From: Tritrichomonas musculus
Taxonomy: Eukaryota > Parabasalia > Tritrichomonadida > Tritrichomonadidae
Assembly (NCBI GenBank): GCA_039105265.1
Contig: JAPFFF010000010.1
Coordinates: 4,278,001-4,342,000 of the forward strand
Length of the DNA: 64,000 bases
Direction: 5' to 3'
Positions within the stretch are counted from its first letter, which is position 1. Each line of letters begins with the position of its first letter. The translations under genes and the position numbers were made by a program. Below the pieces are notes generated by a model. That model was not told the origin of the DNA and did not search any database. It was given only the letters and a program-made list of their open reading frames with translations. Below are positions 54,601-64,000 of this stretch, piece after piece.

Positions 54601-55127
54601 AATTATCAATAATTTTTGACTCTGTGTACCCTTTATTTATGTAATAATGATCTGAGATTTACAATTTATGCCATTATATATATCTTTTATTTAATTAATT
54701 GGACTTTTAACATGATATTTAATATATTTAAAAACTATTTTATATTATTTCCTAATATATTTTTCAATATAAAACTATTTTTTAATTTTCAAAAAACAAC
54801 AAATAAACATATCAAAAAAGTAGATTTATTGAAAAATTCAAAGAATGTGTTGATCGTTCTCCTCAAATAATTATCAATAATTGAATGAAATTCAGAGGAT
54901 ACGATGTCCATCTTAATCATATGATCATGAAACAAATATCATTTTCTAGCGTTTTTTTAAATTTGTCTTTATGTTTTTGACAAATACGTTATTTTGGCCG
55001 ACCTATTTAAATTTTTTTGATTATTTTTTGATTTAAACATAATATAATTAAAACAAAATATTTACCAAAAAAAAAAAAAAAAAAAAAACATTTTCAAACA
55101 AAAATGCATAACAAGAGCCATATCAAT
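51644..55127. other. Long AT-rich intergenic region
   Basis: About 3.5 kb without a supportable gene. Short frames (54204-54407 and 54616-54870) have the composition of random AT-rich sequence. A stretch near 51970-52010 (GAGAGAATAAAATAGGGG) loosely resembles 10327-10345, suggesting a dispersed repeat, but it is too weak to define. Poly(A) of about 20 bases lies at 55069-55089, just past the 3' end of the next gene. Confidence 0.6.
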
Positions 55128-56408
55128 CTAGTATAACTTCGTTCTTGTCTTTGCACTTATATTGGCGATTTTATATTCTGGAACAGTAATTCCAAGTTCT
55201 TTGGGAATCATTGATTGAAGCTGTTTCAAAGATTGATTAAATTTGGCCTGAGTTGCTTCTAGCATCTTATTATCTTCCAAAATATCATTTTCAATTTCTT
55301 CTTTTTCTTTTCTTCTTCTTTCTTCAATTTGTGCATATTGATATCTTTTAACGCGCTCAACCTCTCTTTTTCTTTGTTGTTGATTATAAAGATATTCATC
55401 AACTCCTGGCTTTCTGATAGGAAATGCTTTTTTCGGACCAAATCTTTTTCGAGCTTGCTTTTCTTTTTGTAATGCTAACCAGTCGTTATGCCTTTCTTCA
55501 TATAATTGCTCTTGCCTGTCTTTTAATTCCTGAACATGTTTAAATGCTGCTTTTGATGCAGCTGATTCAGCAGCTTCTTGTTCATCATTATTTCTTTGTG
55601 TCTGTTCCGCAAGGTCTCTTGCTCTTTGTTCTGCAACACGAGATCTCATTTTTGTTTTAATCATTCTTCTTCGAGCATCTTCGGCTGCTCTAGCATCTTG
55701 ACGCCTCTGAACTTCAGCATTTTCTCTTTGAATTCTTCTTTCTTCTTCCAACTCTTTTTCTCGTCTATATTCTTTTCTCATTAACAATTCATCATTTTTT
55801 AGTCTAAATTCTTCTCTTCTTTCTTCGGCTATTTTTCGTAAATTTTCAAGTCTTTGATCTTCAAGCTTTTGTGCAGCTTTATTTTGTAAACGAAGTTCTT
55901 CTTCGTATTGTAATTCTTCATATCTTTCTTGTTGCTTTCTCCTTTCAATCATTTGAAGTTGATCTTTGTATGTTTGGTTAAGCTCTTGTTTTTTTCTCAT
56001 TCTTTTGAGACGCTGCCTTTCATCTTTTTCTTTCGCTAATTGGATTTGTTGGCTCTCTGCCTCTGCTTCGGCTTGTCGTACTTCTTGATCATATAGTCTT
56101 TTATCTTGGGCGTATTGTCGTTGTTTTGAAGTTACGTTAACCATTGTATCATGAATTACTTTTCGTCGATGCTTTTTAACTTGTGGCATATATTTATCAA
56201 TAACTGGTGATGGTTCATCCATAACTGGAACAGGACGAATTTGATCATTAATCTTTTTGTTTAATGGAAACATTGCTGATGTTTTTGAATTTAATGTTAT
56301 TTTGGTCTGTTCACGCGGAGGAAACATATAACCTTCTGTTGGATGTAAATCATAATTGCCTATAATATCAGTTCTTGTGTAGCCAGATGTTGGTTCCCTA
56401 TTCCTCAT
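55128..56408 (-). CDS. Coiled-coil protein, possibly cytoskeletal (TPH-like)
   Basis: This 426-residue protein has a short non-helical N-terminus (GYTRTDIIGNYDLHPTEGYMFPP) followed from about residue 80 to 400 by almost continuous charged heptad-like sequence rich in Arg, Glu, Gln and Lys (for example LEDQRLENLRKIAEERREEFRLKNDELLMRKEYRREKELEEERR). This resembles trichohyalin/plectin-homology proteins of flagella and the microtubular cytoskeleton, which trichomonads have in number; the assignment rests on composition only. There is no signal peptide. It is divergent with the gene at 56897, and a perfect 30-bp inverted repeat lies between the two starts. Confidence 0.75.
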   Translation of the reverse strand: MRNREPTSGYTRTDIIGNYDLHPTEGYMFPPREQTKITLNSKTSAMFPLNKKINDQIRPVPVMDEPSPVIDKYMPQVKKHRRKVIHDTMVNVTSKQRQYAQDKRLYDQEVRQAEAEAESQQIQLAKEKDERQRLKRMRKKQELNQTYKDQLQMIERRKQQERYEELQYEEELRLQNKAAQKLEDQRLENLRKIAEERREEFRLKNDELLMRKEYRREKELEEERRIQRENAEVQRRQDARAAEDARRRMIKTKMRSRVAEQRARDLAEQTQRNNDEQEAAESAASKAAFKHVQELKDRQEQLYEERHNDWLALQKEKQARKRFGPKKAFPIRKPGVDEYLYNQQQRKREVERVKRYQYAQIEERRRKEKEEIENDILEDNKMLEATQAKFNQSLKQLQSMIPKELGITVPEYKIANISAKTRTKLY

Positions 56409-56896
56409 TATTTCATAAAATCAGTCCGTTAAGAATTAAAAAAAAAAAAAAAAAAAAATATATTTTGCGATTATCACAACTTATATTATATAAATAACTG
56501 TGATTTTTTAAGATATAGAATATTAATAAAGTTTATAGTTTGTAAAATTCAAAGATAATAAAAAATATTAATTATTCCAAACTTTTCAAAATAAATAAGA
56601 AGATTATTCAGGAGGTTAACATCATTAATTTCATATATTTGTTCAAATAAATGATGTTAACCTCCTGAATAATCTTCTTTTTTTCAATATATTAATATTG
56701 AATAAATTCATTGATATCAAGATATGGATATTTCAGTTTTGAAAGTTTCTGTCTGTGAAATAATATTTTAATTCCATTTTTTTTTAATTTCCATGAAAAA
56801 TTATTGTGGATATGTGTAAAATTGCATAATATTTCAACTTGAAATTTTCAAGAGAAAAAATCTTATTCAAGTTATCAAAAAGTTTCAAAAATTTGA
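56409..56896. other. Divergent intergenic region
   Basis: The 488 bp between two outward-reading genes contain a poly(A) run at 56438-56458 and the perfect inverted repeat 56597-56679, and otherwise AT-rich sequence. No clear TCATTTT initiator is placed for either gene; TCAAAAATTTG just before 56897 is a weak candidate. Confidence 0.55.
56597..56679. repeat. Perfect 30-bp inverted repeat between divergent genes
   Basis: The arms 56597-56626 and 56650-56679 are exact reverse complements (core CAGGAGGTTAACATCATT), with a 23-bp loop. It is less AT-rich than its surroundings and lacks flanking target duplications. The small loop makes a stable hairpin or cruciform likely. Its position between two promoters would allow a regulatory role, but this is inference. 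Confidence 0.9.
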
Positions 56897-58291
56897 ATGA
56901 CATCTAAGTCTATTATCCTTTCGTCAGCAGGATTAAAAAATATAATTTTTGATAGCAACTTAGAGAATTTATTTTGTTTTCATTTTGGTGATTGCAAAAT
57001 CGTTTTAAATCAGATGTTTGCAGAATTTATTTCACCAGTTGTTTCTCGCCTTAAGAAAACAGACTCAACAATCGAATCAATTTATTTTAATGATATATTT
57101 GACGAAATATCAAATTTTTATCAGATTTCTTATCATGATCTTTTTGCAGATAATATCATCTCACTAATAAAGCAATTATCAAGTGGATTTTCTGTTACAA
57201 TTGATCAAAAACAAAGTGTTCAGCTTCAACTGATTTCAATTTTTTTAGGTAATGAAGAATTATATAACAAAATTAATGAAATTTATCCAATAGACATCAA
57301 CGAATCTAACATTGATTATTACTTACAGTATATACAATTGTTTAAATATTTTTCAACCACAACTAATCATTTCAATTTTTCCAATATTATAGATTTCATT
57401 TCAAGTCACTTTTATTCAATAGATGAAGAGAAACTAGTTCGATTGCCCAAATCTATACTTTATCTAATTATTTCAAATCAACAATTGAAGATTGAAAGTG
57501 AAGATTCATTGCTAAATTTCATCGAAATTATTTTTTTAGAAGAAAACGATGAAAAAGGTGAAAAATTAACCATCAATGATTTCTATGAATTCATTGAATT
57601 TGCAGGGCTTAGTGAAAGCAAATTCCATGAATTTATAACCAGCATAAAATTCGATGAAATGACCAATTCAATGTGGAACAAATTTTGCCACTTTTTCTGT
57701 AAATCTTCCATTTTGAGTTCTGAAAAATTGAAAGAAAACCGTTATTATCGATCACCCAGAAATAACACAAAAAATTCAGAGAGCACTTTCAAAGGGATTA
57801 TTTATCAATTAACCGTCGAAAACGGCTGCAAAAACGTTCATGAAGAAGCAATCATTGATGTTTCATCATCATCAACACTTGGCTTTAATTACGCAAAATA
57901 CGCTGTCGATTTCGATGATAAGAATCACTTTTTCGAGTCATGTAATGTGCCTAACTCGTGGCTCAAATACGATTTTATTGATAAAAAGGTCCGACCAAAT
58001 AAGTATTCAATTCGATCTAGACATGATCGTGGAAAAGGAGGCTGCCATTTGAGAAATTGGGTAATCGAAGGTTCAAATTCCAGAAAAAATGATGAATGGG
58101 AGATTTTGGATGAACAATACGACGTGACTGTCCTTGATGATAAAAATGCTGAATATACATTTACAATTAATCCTCCTCTCGATGAAAATGAATTTTACCG
58201 TTATCTTAGAATTCGCCAAACAGACGATAACACAGAAGGAAATGACCATATGGCGTTGTCCGCACTCGAGTTTTATGGATTAATCGTCTAA
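56897..58291 (+). CDS. BTB/BACK-like protein with C-terminal F5/8 type C domain
   Basis: This 464-residue protein has the same layout as the gene at 2303. A BTB-like N-terminus (about 20-95) and a helical BACK-like middle (about 130-260) precede an F5/8 type C domain at about 290-462. The latter contains FKGIIYQLTVENG, YAVDFDDKNHF, SWLKYDFIDKKVRPNKYSIRS, NWVIEGSNSRKNDEWEILDE and FYRYLRIRQTDDN. The C-terminal domain is much closer to the paralog than the N-terminal part, so the N-terminus has diverged faster. There is no signal peptide. The stop is followed by AA, giving TAAA. The ligand and partners are unknown. Confidence 0.85.
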   Translation: MTSKSIILSSAGLKNIIFDSNLENLFCFHFGDCKIVLNQMFAEFISPVVSRLKKTDSTIESIYFNDIFDEISNFYQISYHDLFADNIISLIKQLSSGFSVTIDQKQSVQLQLISIFLGNEELYNKINEIYPIDINESNIDYYLQYIQLFKYFSTTTNHFNFSNIIDFISSHFYSIDEEKLVRLPKSILYLIISNQQLKIESEDSLLNFIEIIFLEENDEKGEKLTINDFYEFIEFAGLSESKFHEFITSIKFDEMTNSMWNKFCHFFCKSSILSSEKLKENRYYRSPRNNTKNSESTFKGIIYQLTVENGCKNVHEEAIIDVSSSSTLGFNYAKYAVDFDDKNHFFESCNVPNSWLKYDFIDKKVRPNKYSIRSRHDRGKGGCHLRNWVIEGSNSRKNDEWEILDEQYDVTVLDDKNAEYTFTINPPLDENEFYRYLRIRQTDDNTEGNDHMALSALEFYGLIV

Positions 58292-58424
58292 AATTTTTTA
58301 AACAATTTTGCATTTAATCAAGTCATTTATAAATTATAAGTTTCATTTTATTATAATTGTAAAAGAAAAAGAAGTCAATAAACATTTAGAAAAAAAAAGA
58401 ATAATCAGATATTTTCTTGATGAC

Positions 58425-58800
58425 TTATATAATAATTGCCACAAAATAATCATCATCATTTGAGATGTATTTCTGAAAAAGCAAGAAAGAGCACTCGAAC
58501 TCCATTTTTCTGTTTGACGAACAGTTGAAATAATACTCTGTCATTTCACCGAGCTTTCTGCAGTTGTCATTCCAATCTGTTAATTTGTCAAAGAGAGAGC
58601 CAATCACCTCTTTATTGAACACGTAGGCAGACAGCTATTCTAATGCCCCGATGATTTAAGACATGAAAACAGTTTCTTTCAAATACCTCACAACCGCATC
58701 AACTAATTGAAAGAAAAAATAGAAAACTTCAATGAACTTGATTCACAAATCATTGCAGGTAGTCGACTTCGACAGTTTTTTGTCATACACTAAAGATGAT
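58425..58800 (-). pseudogene. Unidentified gene remnant
   Basis: Minus-strand sequence here is less AT-rich than intergenic DNA and reads as coding-like segments separated by stops: FIEVFYFFFQLVDAVVRYLKETVFMS, then SAYVFNKEVIGSLFDKLTDWNDNCRKLGEMTEYYFNCSSN and FECSFLLFQKYIS. No start codon fits and no family is recognised. It may be the decayed end of a host gene. Confidence 0.35.
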
Positions 58801-59107
58801 TTAGTTTATTTAAGGTACAAATCCAGTACGTTATTTTTTGAATAAGTGAACGTTTATTATTTGAATAGTTGCATGTCTCTGAAAAAGTTCAAATTGACTA
58901 GGTTTGTTTTTGACACTTATTTTACAATTAAAATAAACATTATGACATGCTATATGAAATATAAATGAAAATAATCTTTTTTTTATTTAACATGTCATTT
59001 TATTCTTTGAGAATGTCAAACAAAATTGCGGTTATTAAACGTACTGGATTTGTACCATAAAAAAAAGGATAGCTTCAAATTTATAAAAAAACTGTTTAGT
59101 TTTTTAT

Positions 59108-60595
59108 TTAGTAATTTACATAGATATTTTCATAAACTGATTGAGGGACCCAAACTGAAACTGAGCCATCGTCCACAAAGAATTCGCCCCAGCCATCGTC
59201 GCCTATTTCGACAACACTTTGATTTCTTCCCATTGCATCCATGAACTTGCATTTTGCGAACTTTTTGCCAACTTCCATTCTTTTCTTTCCGCCGATGCTG
59301 TCGGTTACCAGCACTGCGAGGCCTGAATTTGGATGTTGATCATCGCCGGCTCTTGTGAATCCGATGACGTTGCAATCGTCGAAGTAGCATTTTTCCTCAC
59401 CGTAAGCGTAAAGCTGTCTAATTTTGATGAGTCTTCTTAAGCCGACGACTGGCGGAATGTTGCAATGAGGGATGCCATAATAATCGCCATAAAAAACGCA
59501 AGGTGTGCCATAAGCGCGAAGAAGGATTAATGCGTAAGCAATTGGCTTGAACCATTGCGGAATGAATGAGCTTAGAGCCTGTCCTGGTTGCGTATCATGA
59601 TTATCGACGAAGGTGACAGCGTAATCACCATCTTTGAGCAACAATGTATTGTCAAATATCTTCGCCATATCGAATTTGCCATCTGAAGTTCCGGCTTCTA
59701 AGAAGTTGAAGTGAAGTGGCACATCGAAGAGCGTCAGTGAATGTTCAGTTGCATTTAAATAGTTTGTTAAGGCATTGACGTCTCGTGAGAAGTATTCGCC
59801 AACAATGAACAACTTCTTGTCCGGCTGTTCCATCTCTTTTTGATGCTCCTGCATCGCAATGATCCATTTTCGATACGCTTCAAAACTGATGTGCTTGACT
59901 GCATCAAGACGGAAGCCGTCCATGTGAACTGTGTCCATGTACCACTTTCCCCATTTGATGTTTTCTTCAGCAACAACTGGCAAATCACTGTCAACATCGG
60001 CACCCATTAAATAGTCAAAGTTACCTTTTTCAAGATCTGTATCATTACTCCACTTTTTGCCATCAAATTGAAAAACGCCTTTCTTTTTGGTCTTTTCATC
60101 ATAGTCAGTGCCGCTGAAGTGCGAGGCATTCCAGTGGAAATCGGAATATTTGTCTTTTCGACCAGGAAAATCAAATTTGGTCCATGCCTCAATTTCTGTG
60201 GTTTCGCCAACATTTGCATTACGGTTATCTTGCTGTTGCTCTTGAACTTTGACGACTTCTGTTCCGTCTGCGCCCATTCGATGATTTAATACAATATCAG
60301 TTAAAACTTCTATTCCGTTTTCTTGATAAGTGTGAACACATTTGAGATAATCATCTCTTTTGCCATATTTTGTTCCAACGCTTCCTTTCTGGTCGAATTC
60401 ACCTAGATCATATGTATCGTAAACATCATAGCCAACGCTTTGGCCTCCACTTGCACCTTTAAAAGCTGGAGGAAGCCATACCATGGTAACTCCAGCATCT
60501 GCCAGATCTTTCACTTGTGAATCACACCTTTTCCAATGAAGTTGGTTATCTGGAAGATACCATTCAAAGTATTGCATCATTGTCTTGTTTGTCAT
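59108..60595 (-). CDS. Alpha-amylase, GH13, cytosolic type
   Basis: This 495-residue enzyme should cleave internal alpha-1,4 bonds of glycogen or starch. The N-terminus MMQYFEWYLPDNQLHW and overall length match bacterial-type GH13_5 amylases. Conserved regions are DIVLNHR (100-106), DGFRLDAVKH (226-235; nucleophile Asp231), VGEYF (Glu267, acid/base) and FVDNHD (Asp334). The catalytic barrel is followed by a C-terminal beta domain ending in SVWVPQ. No signal peptide is present, so it probably acts on cytosolic glycogen. The gene is clearly less AT-rich than its flanks. TCATTTTA at 60613-60620 (minus strand) lies 18 bp before the ATG and looks like an initiator. Bacterial-type amylases in trichomonads are plausible ancient transfers; this is not tested here. 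Confidence 0.92.
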   Translation of the reverse strand: MTNKTMMQYFEWYLPDNQLHWKRCDSQVKDLADAGVTMVWLPPAFKGASGGQSVGYDVYDTYDLGEFDQKGSVGTKYGKRDDYLKCVHTYQENGIEVLTDIVLNHRMGADGTEVVKVQEQQQDNRNANVGETTEIEAWTKFDFPGRKDKYSDFHWNASHFSGTDYDEKTKKKGVFQFDGKKWSNDTDLEKGNFDYLMGADVDSDLPVVAEENIKWGKWYMDTVHMDGFRLDAVKHISFEAYRKWIIAMQEHQKEMEQPDKKLFIVGEYFSRDVNALTNYLNATEHSLTLFDVPLHFNFLEAGTSDGKFDMAKIFDNTLLLKDGDYAVTFVDNHDTQPGQALSSFIPQWFKPIAYALILLRAYGTPCVFYGDYYGIPHCNIPPVVGLRRLIKIRQLYAYGEEKCYFDDCNVIGFTRAGDDQHPNSGLAVLVTDSIGGKKRMEVGKKFAKCKFMDAMGRNQSVVEIGDDGWGEFFVDDGSVSVWVPQSVYENIYVNY

Positions 60596-62238
60596 CTTTA
60601 CTATTGTTTATTTAAAATGAAATGAAGTATATATATTTAGGCTTGGCATTGTTAGAGAGCTATTGGTTATCCAGCTTATTTCTATTTATGGAATAAACCT
60701 TGTTCAAAAAACATTACCTCCCTCTCAATTTAAAATAATCATATCTTTATATTTTAAATATGAATTAATTTTTTATAATTTAATTAATATTATGATAATT
60801 ATATAATATATTATTACTGAAGAATAATGCAATTAAATTGTTTGATAAAAAAGATAAAATGATTTAAAATTTGATATGGAGGTAAAGTTTTTTGAACTCA
60901 GTTTAAAATATAAGATGAATATTCTGATAATCATTCAAATTTTTCAAAGATATGATTCAATTTTTTTTATAAAATTCAATACAATTTTTTTCTTCAAATC
61001 AAAAAATTTCTATATTATCTATTTTAAAAAGTTTAGCGTTTTCCTCATGTTTATAAAACGATAATATCAAAAGCGATTGAAAATTTTATGTTAGCATTTT
61101 TCTTAAATAGGTGAATGGCTTTAATATATAACAAGCAAAAAAAATTTGCATTTATCTATTTTCAAATAATAAATTGCAAAGAATAATTTGACCATTCCAG
61201 TTTTCAAAAAAAATAATTATTCAATTAAAATAAATAAGAATATCTTTAAACAACAAAAGAATAATTGTAATTTTTAATATAATATAAAATTAAAATATAA
61301 ATGTAATTAAATTAATAAAGAAGTATTTTGTAAAACCTTATAATTATAAATATTTTTCGATAAACTTATTTTGTGTGATTACATTGAATGATATTAAAAT
61401 TTGTGAATATAAAAACTATCACTTTTAATAGTATTCAAAATAAAAAAGATATCAATATATTAAATATAATAAGCAAGAAATAAAGGAAAAGATGTTATGC
61501 ATCTTATAGAACAAGAACACAAAGAGAAAAGATTCGAAATTCCTCAATTATCAATTTTGTAAAATATTTGATGAGGCTAAAACTTAGATAGAATATGATA
61601 GTATATTAGAAAACAAAGCATTTTTGGATTTCAAAAAGTTTTTATTAATAATTTACTGCACAATCTCATATAAAATTTGCATGTTTCAAAACTACCAATT
61701 CTCAAAATGGTATTTTTAATACAATTTTCAAAATACTAATTAAAAATACGAAATTTTAAATTGGCAAATCAATCATTTATGAATAAAAAAAGCTTTCTAA
61801 AATTTTTTGAAAACGATTATATTCAATTCAATTTAATAAAAAAATATAAAATAAAATTACTCTATTGTAGAACAAATTTTTTAGGTTAAAATAAGAATGA
61901 TTGTTTTTTTAGATTTAAATCTGTTTTAATCATTAAAAAATTGTTGTCAAAAAATATTTATATTGACCAAATCTACCTTTTTTCAATTTTTTTTTTTTTT
62001 AAAAAAAAATAATTATGTAAAATGCTTACTCTTGAAAATGATTTATATGAAGACCTTTTGGTCCCAGTGAGATTTGCAAAGTGAGTATCAAATTTAATAA
62101 TATATTCAATCAAATTGAAACAAAATTCTTATACAATTCAGTCAATTTAAAAAAGTTTTAAATTTGAAAGGAAAAAATTTTAAGTTTGAAAGAAAAAATT
62201 TTTTGAAAAAAATGTATCTAAACAGAATTATTTAAATT
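60596..62238. other. AT-rich intergenic DNA
   Basis: About 1.6 kb with no supportable gene or ordered repeat. The plus-strand frame 60876-61064 is dominated by Phe, Ile, Lys and Asn and looks like chance in AT-rich DNA. Confidence 0.6.
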
Positions 62239-62247
62239 TCATTTTTT
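62239..62247 (+). promoter_or_regulatory. Initiator-like TCATTTTTT
   Basis: TCATTTTTT lies 7 bp before the ATG at 62255, the same placement as at other genes of the window, and supports that start. Confidence 0.55.
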
Positions 62248-62254
62248 AAAAATA

Positions 62255-63415
62255 ATGAATCCTAAGATATTAAAGCAGATAAACGACTACATCGCAATAA
62301 AGAAAGAATTGCAGGGACTAGTTCTGACATTTATCGAGGAAAATGACGATGAAAATGTCAATTTAGATAATATTACCAATTTCAACCAAAATCAAAAAAT
62401 GCTTGAAAATAAGATGGAATTCAATGCATTTCTTGAACTAATAATGAAGATTGCCAACAATCATCATCGATCAGAATTGTTTTTCGAAAAAATTGAAAAA
62501 CTTTTAACTTTCTATTCAAATAATATCAAACAAACTTTCACAAATCTTGAAATATTCCAAATTTTCAAAAGCAACAAAAGAGTTCTTCTTATTCTTTTTA
62601 CAAATAAAATAATAACAATGGACCAATCAATATTTGGCATAATGATGAATGACTCTTGTTTAAATTCGCAAAATTATCAATTTTATTTTTACACTGAAAT
62701 CAAGCCATTTCTTAATGAAGAAATGAAAAAGCAAATTGAAGGTGAAATGTTGGAATTTAATCCAAATATCTTTTTATCATTTGAAGAAAACCGATTGAAA
62801 GGAGTTAATGATTCTTATATTTGTTCTTTGATTCAAAATGATTCAATAGAAGAATTTGTTCAATTTGCAAATCAATCGAATTTGTCACTTAATAGCACAA
62901 TCAAGCCATCAATTTTTGAAACAAATCCATTCTTAATTAAAAAGGAAGAAATATCTTTAATTGAATACGCAGCATTTTATGGATCCATTCAAATTTTCCA
63001 TTATTTACGAGTCAACAAAATTGAATTGACGCCATCATTGTTTTACTATGCAATTTATTCGCAAAATGCACAATTGATCCATTTACTTGAAGAAAATAAA
63101 ATCCAATTGACTAATAGTAATTATCAGGTAATCATCAAAGAATCAATTAAGTGTCATCATAACAATATTGCCAATTATTTCTTAAATAATTTCCAAAGCC
63201 ACGTTGCAAACAAATATGCAAAGCAAAACATTCTCTTTGATAACTATGTTAATTACGCTTTTCGTTACTATAATTATGATTTCTTTCCAAGTGATTTCAA
63301 AGATGAAAATATCTTTTATTCACTTTGTCAATATGGTTACGTAGAACTTGTCAAACTTCTTTACAATTCAAAGATTTACAAATCAAAGGATAAAGAAATT
63401 TTTTTTTATTTTTAA
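62255..63415 (+). CDS. DUF3447/ankyrin-type protein, N-terminal part of a broken gene
   Basis: The 386-residue frame starts MNPKILKQINDYIAIKKELQGL, typical of the DUF3447 family that is greatly expanded in trichomonads. Residues about 190-250 hold the conserved ICSLIQNDSIEEF...LIEYAAFYGSIQIFHYLRVN block. Ankyrin-like helical pairs follow (LFYYAIYSQNAQLIHLLEENKI, IFYSLCQYGYVELVKLLYNSK). The frame stops at KEIFFYF in a run of T residues. Immediately downstream another frame continues with an ankyrin-like YALGRENNSEIINFLKS and then LRR repeats (63442-64000), so the gene appears to be broken by one or more small indels. A chance end in a real shorter protein is the alternative. Confidence 0.7.
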   Translation: MNPKILKQINDYIAIKKELQGLVLTFIEENDDENVNLDNITNFNQNQKMLENKMEFNAFLELIMKIANNHHRSELFFEKIEKLLTFYSNNIKQTFTNLEIFQIFKSNKRVLLILFTNKIITMDQSIFGIMMNDSCLNSQNYQFYFYTEIKPFLNEEMKKQIEGEMLEFNPNIFLSFEENRLKGVNDSYICSLIQNDSIEEFVQFANQSNLSLNSTIKPSIFETNPFLIKKEEISLIEYAAFYGSIQIFHYLRVNKIELTPSLFYYAIYSQNAQLIHLLEENKIQLTNSNYQVIIKESIKCHHNNIANYFLNNFQSHVANKYAKQNILFDNYVNYAFRYYNYDFFPSDFKDENIFYSLCQYGYVELVKLLYNSKIYKSKDKEIFFYF

Positions 63416-63441
63416 TTACATTCCATTAACGATTTAAATAA

Positions 63442-64000
63442 TGTTTATTTTTTAATTATTTTAATAAAACTTCATTGTTATATGCACTTGGCAGAGAAAA
63501 TAATTCTGAAATTATTAATTTCTTGAAGTCACAGTCCTCGATTGATTTAGAATCAATTGTAGTTAGCAAGTATATACAGCCAAGCAAACTTTATTTGCCA
63601 TCTTCAATGACAACGTTAAATTCGTCGTTTATAAAAGGTTGCACAAAATTGAAGAAGATATCTATTCCTGCTTCTGTCACCTCGATTGAAAGCCACTTAT
63701 TCAGAAATTTTGAATTTCTCAAGGAAGTTTCATTACAAAATCCTTTGTTATTGGAATCAATAGGCGAATGTGCATTCAATGGATGTAAATCATTGAAAAG
63801 CTTTCTGATGCCTCCTTCGGTTAAATCAATAGGTAATTTTGTTTTCTGTTCTTGCTCATCATTGACACAAATAGCAATTCCTTCTGGATTGACGAGTATT
63901 CCAAGATATGCATTCAATGAATGTTCTTCACTCAAGACTGTTAAATTTTTAAGTCCATCGTCAGTTAAAATAATTTGTGAACGAGCATTTTCATCCTGCA
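63442..64000 (+). pseudogene. Continuation with BspA-type LRRs, runs off the window
   Basis: The frame is open from 63442 to the window end. It first reads NKTSLLYALGRENNSEIINFLKSQSS, an ankyrin-like unit expected to follow the preceding frame. It then shows BspA/TpLRR repeats: SMTTLNSSFIKGCTKLKKISIPASVTSIESHLF, ESIGECAFNGCKSLKSFLMPPSVKSIGNFVF and SIPRYAFNECSSLKTV. It therefore seems to be the second half of a DUF3447-LRR fusion gene whose 3' end lies outside. No ATG or initiator precedes it, and no GTAYGT...ACTAACACACAG intron is visible in 63400-63480, so splicing does not explain the break. Confidence 0.6.

Noticed and set aside
54204-54870. Short frames in the 51.6-55.1 kb gap
   Set aside because: Amino acid composition is that of random AT-rich DNA and no start signal or domain is present.
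63400-63480. Intron joining the DUF3447 and LRR parts
   Set aside because: The trichomonad splice consensus (GTAYGT and ACTAACACACAG) is not present.
63591-63935. Minus-strand 114-codon frame
   Set aside because: It is the antisense shadow of plus-strand LRR repeats.

Overview
The window is very AT-rich eukaryotic DNA. The genes are almost intronless, several carry a TCATTTT-type initiator just 5' of the ATG, and many stop codons run into TAAA. Giant BspA-type leucine-rich-repeat (LRR) proteins, DUF3447/ankyrin-type proteins, BTB/BACK-F5/8C proteins and many DNA transposons occur together. This combination points to a trichomonad parabasalid (Trichomonas/Tritrichomonas-like). The species cannot be fixed from the sequence alone.

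Layout. 1-2190: gene-free AT-rich DNA with a GC-rich island. 2190-3658: a degenerate tRNA-Glu-like sequence directly upstream of a BTB/BACK-F5/8C gene. 4022-5239: a hAT-like non-autonomous element with an exact 8-bp target duplication. 5323-7059: a beta-helix/RING protein. 7315-9763: a Mutator-like (MULE) element with a broken transposase. 10896-11340: a DUF3447 gene fragment. 12562-20136 (+) and 23410-32583 (-): two giant paralogous kinase-Sel1-LRR genes facing tail to tail, with a small LRAT-like gene (21899-22438) between them. 33196-34491: a terminal-inverted-repeat element with an 8-9 bp duplication. 36015-38261: a secreted LRR protein ending in the same LRAT-like fold. 38411-41157: a nested pair of DNA transposons, the inner one with an open transposase frame. 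42595-47588: two further decayed transposons. 48056-49363: a GH29 alpha-L-fucosidase. 49970-51643: a CAMK-type kinase. 55128-56408: a coiled-coil protein. 56897-58291: a second BTB/BACK-F5/8C gene. 59108-60595: a cytosolic GH13 alpha-amylase. 62255-64000: a broken DUF3447-LRR gene that runs off the window.

The gene set fits a mucosal, extracellular protist. LRR proteins and a fucosidase would act at the surface or outside the cell. An amylase lacking a signal peptide would act on internal glycogen. Expanded kinase, BTB and DUF3447 families would serve signalling or scaffolding. There are no operons; genes sit singly, separated by 0.3-3.5 kb of AT-rich DNA holding at least six transposon copies and several perfect inverted repeats.

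The most notable points are: two proteins sharing an H...NCQHF (LRAT/NlpC-P60-like) domain, one fused to a secreted LRR ectodomain; the inverted pair of 2.5-3.1 thousand residue kinase-LRR proteins with a conserved promoter block; a transposon inserted in a transposon, each with its own target duplication; and long perfect hairpin-forming repeats with no coding explanation.
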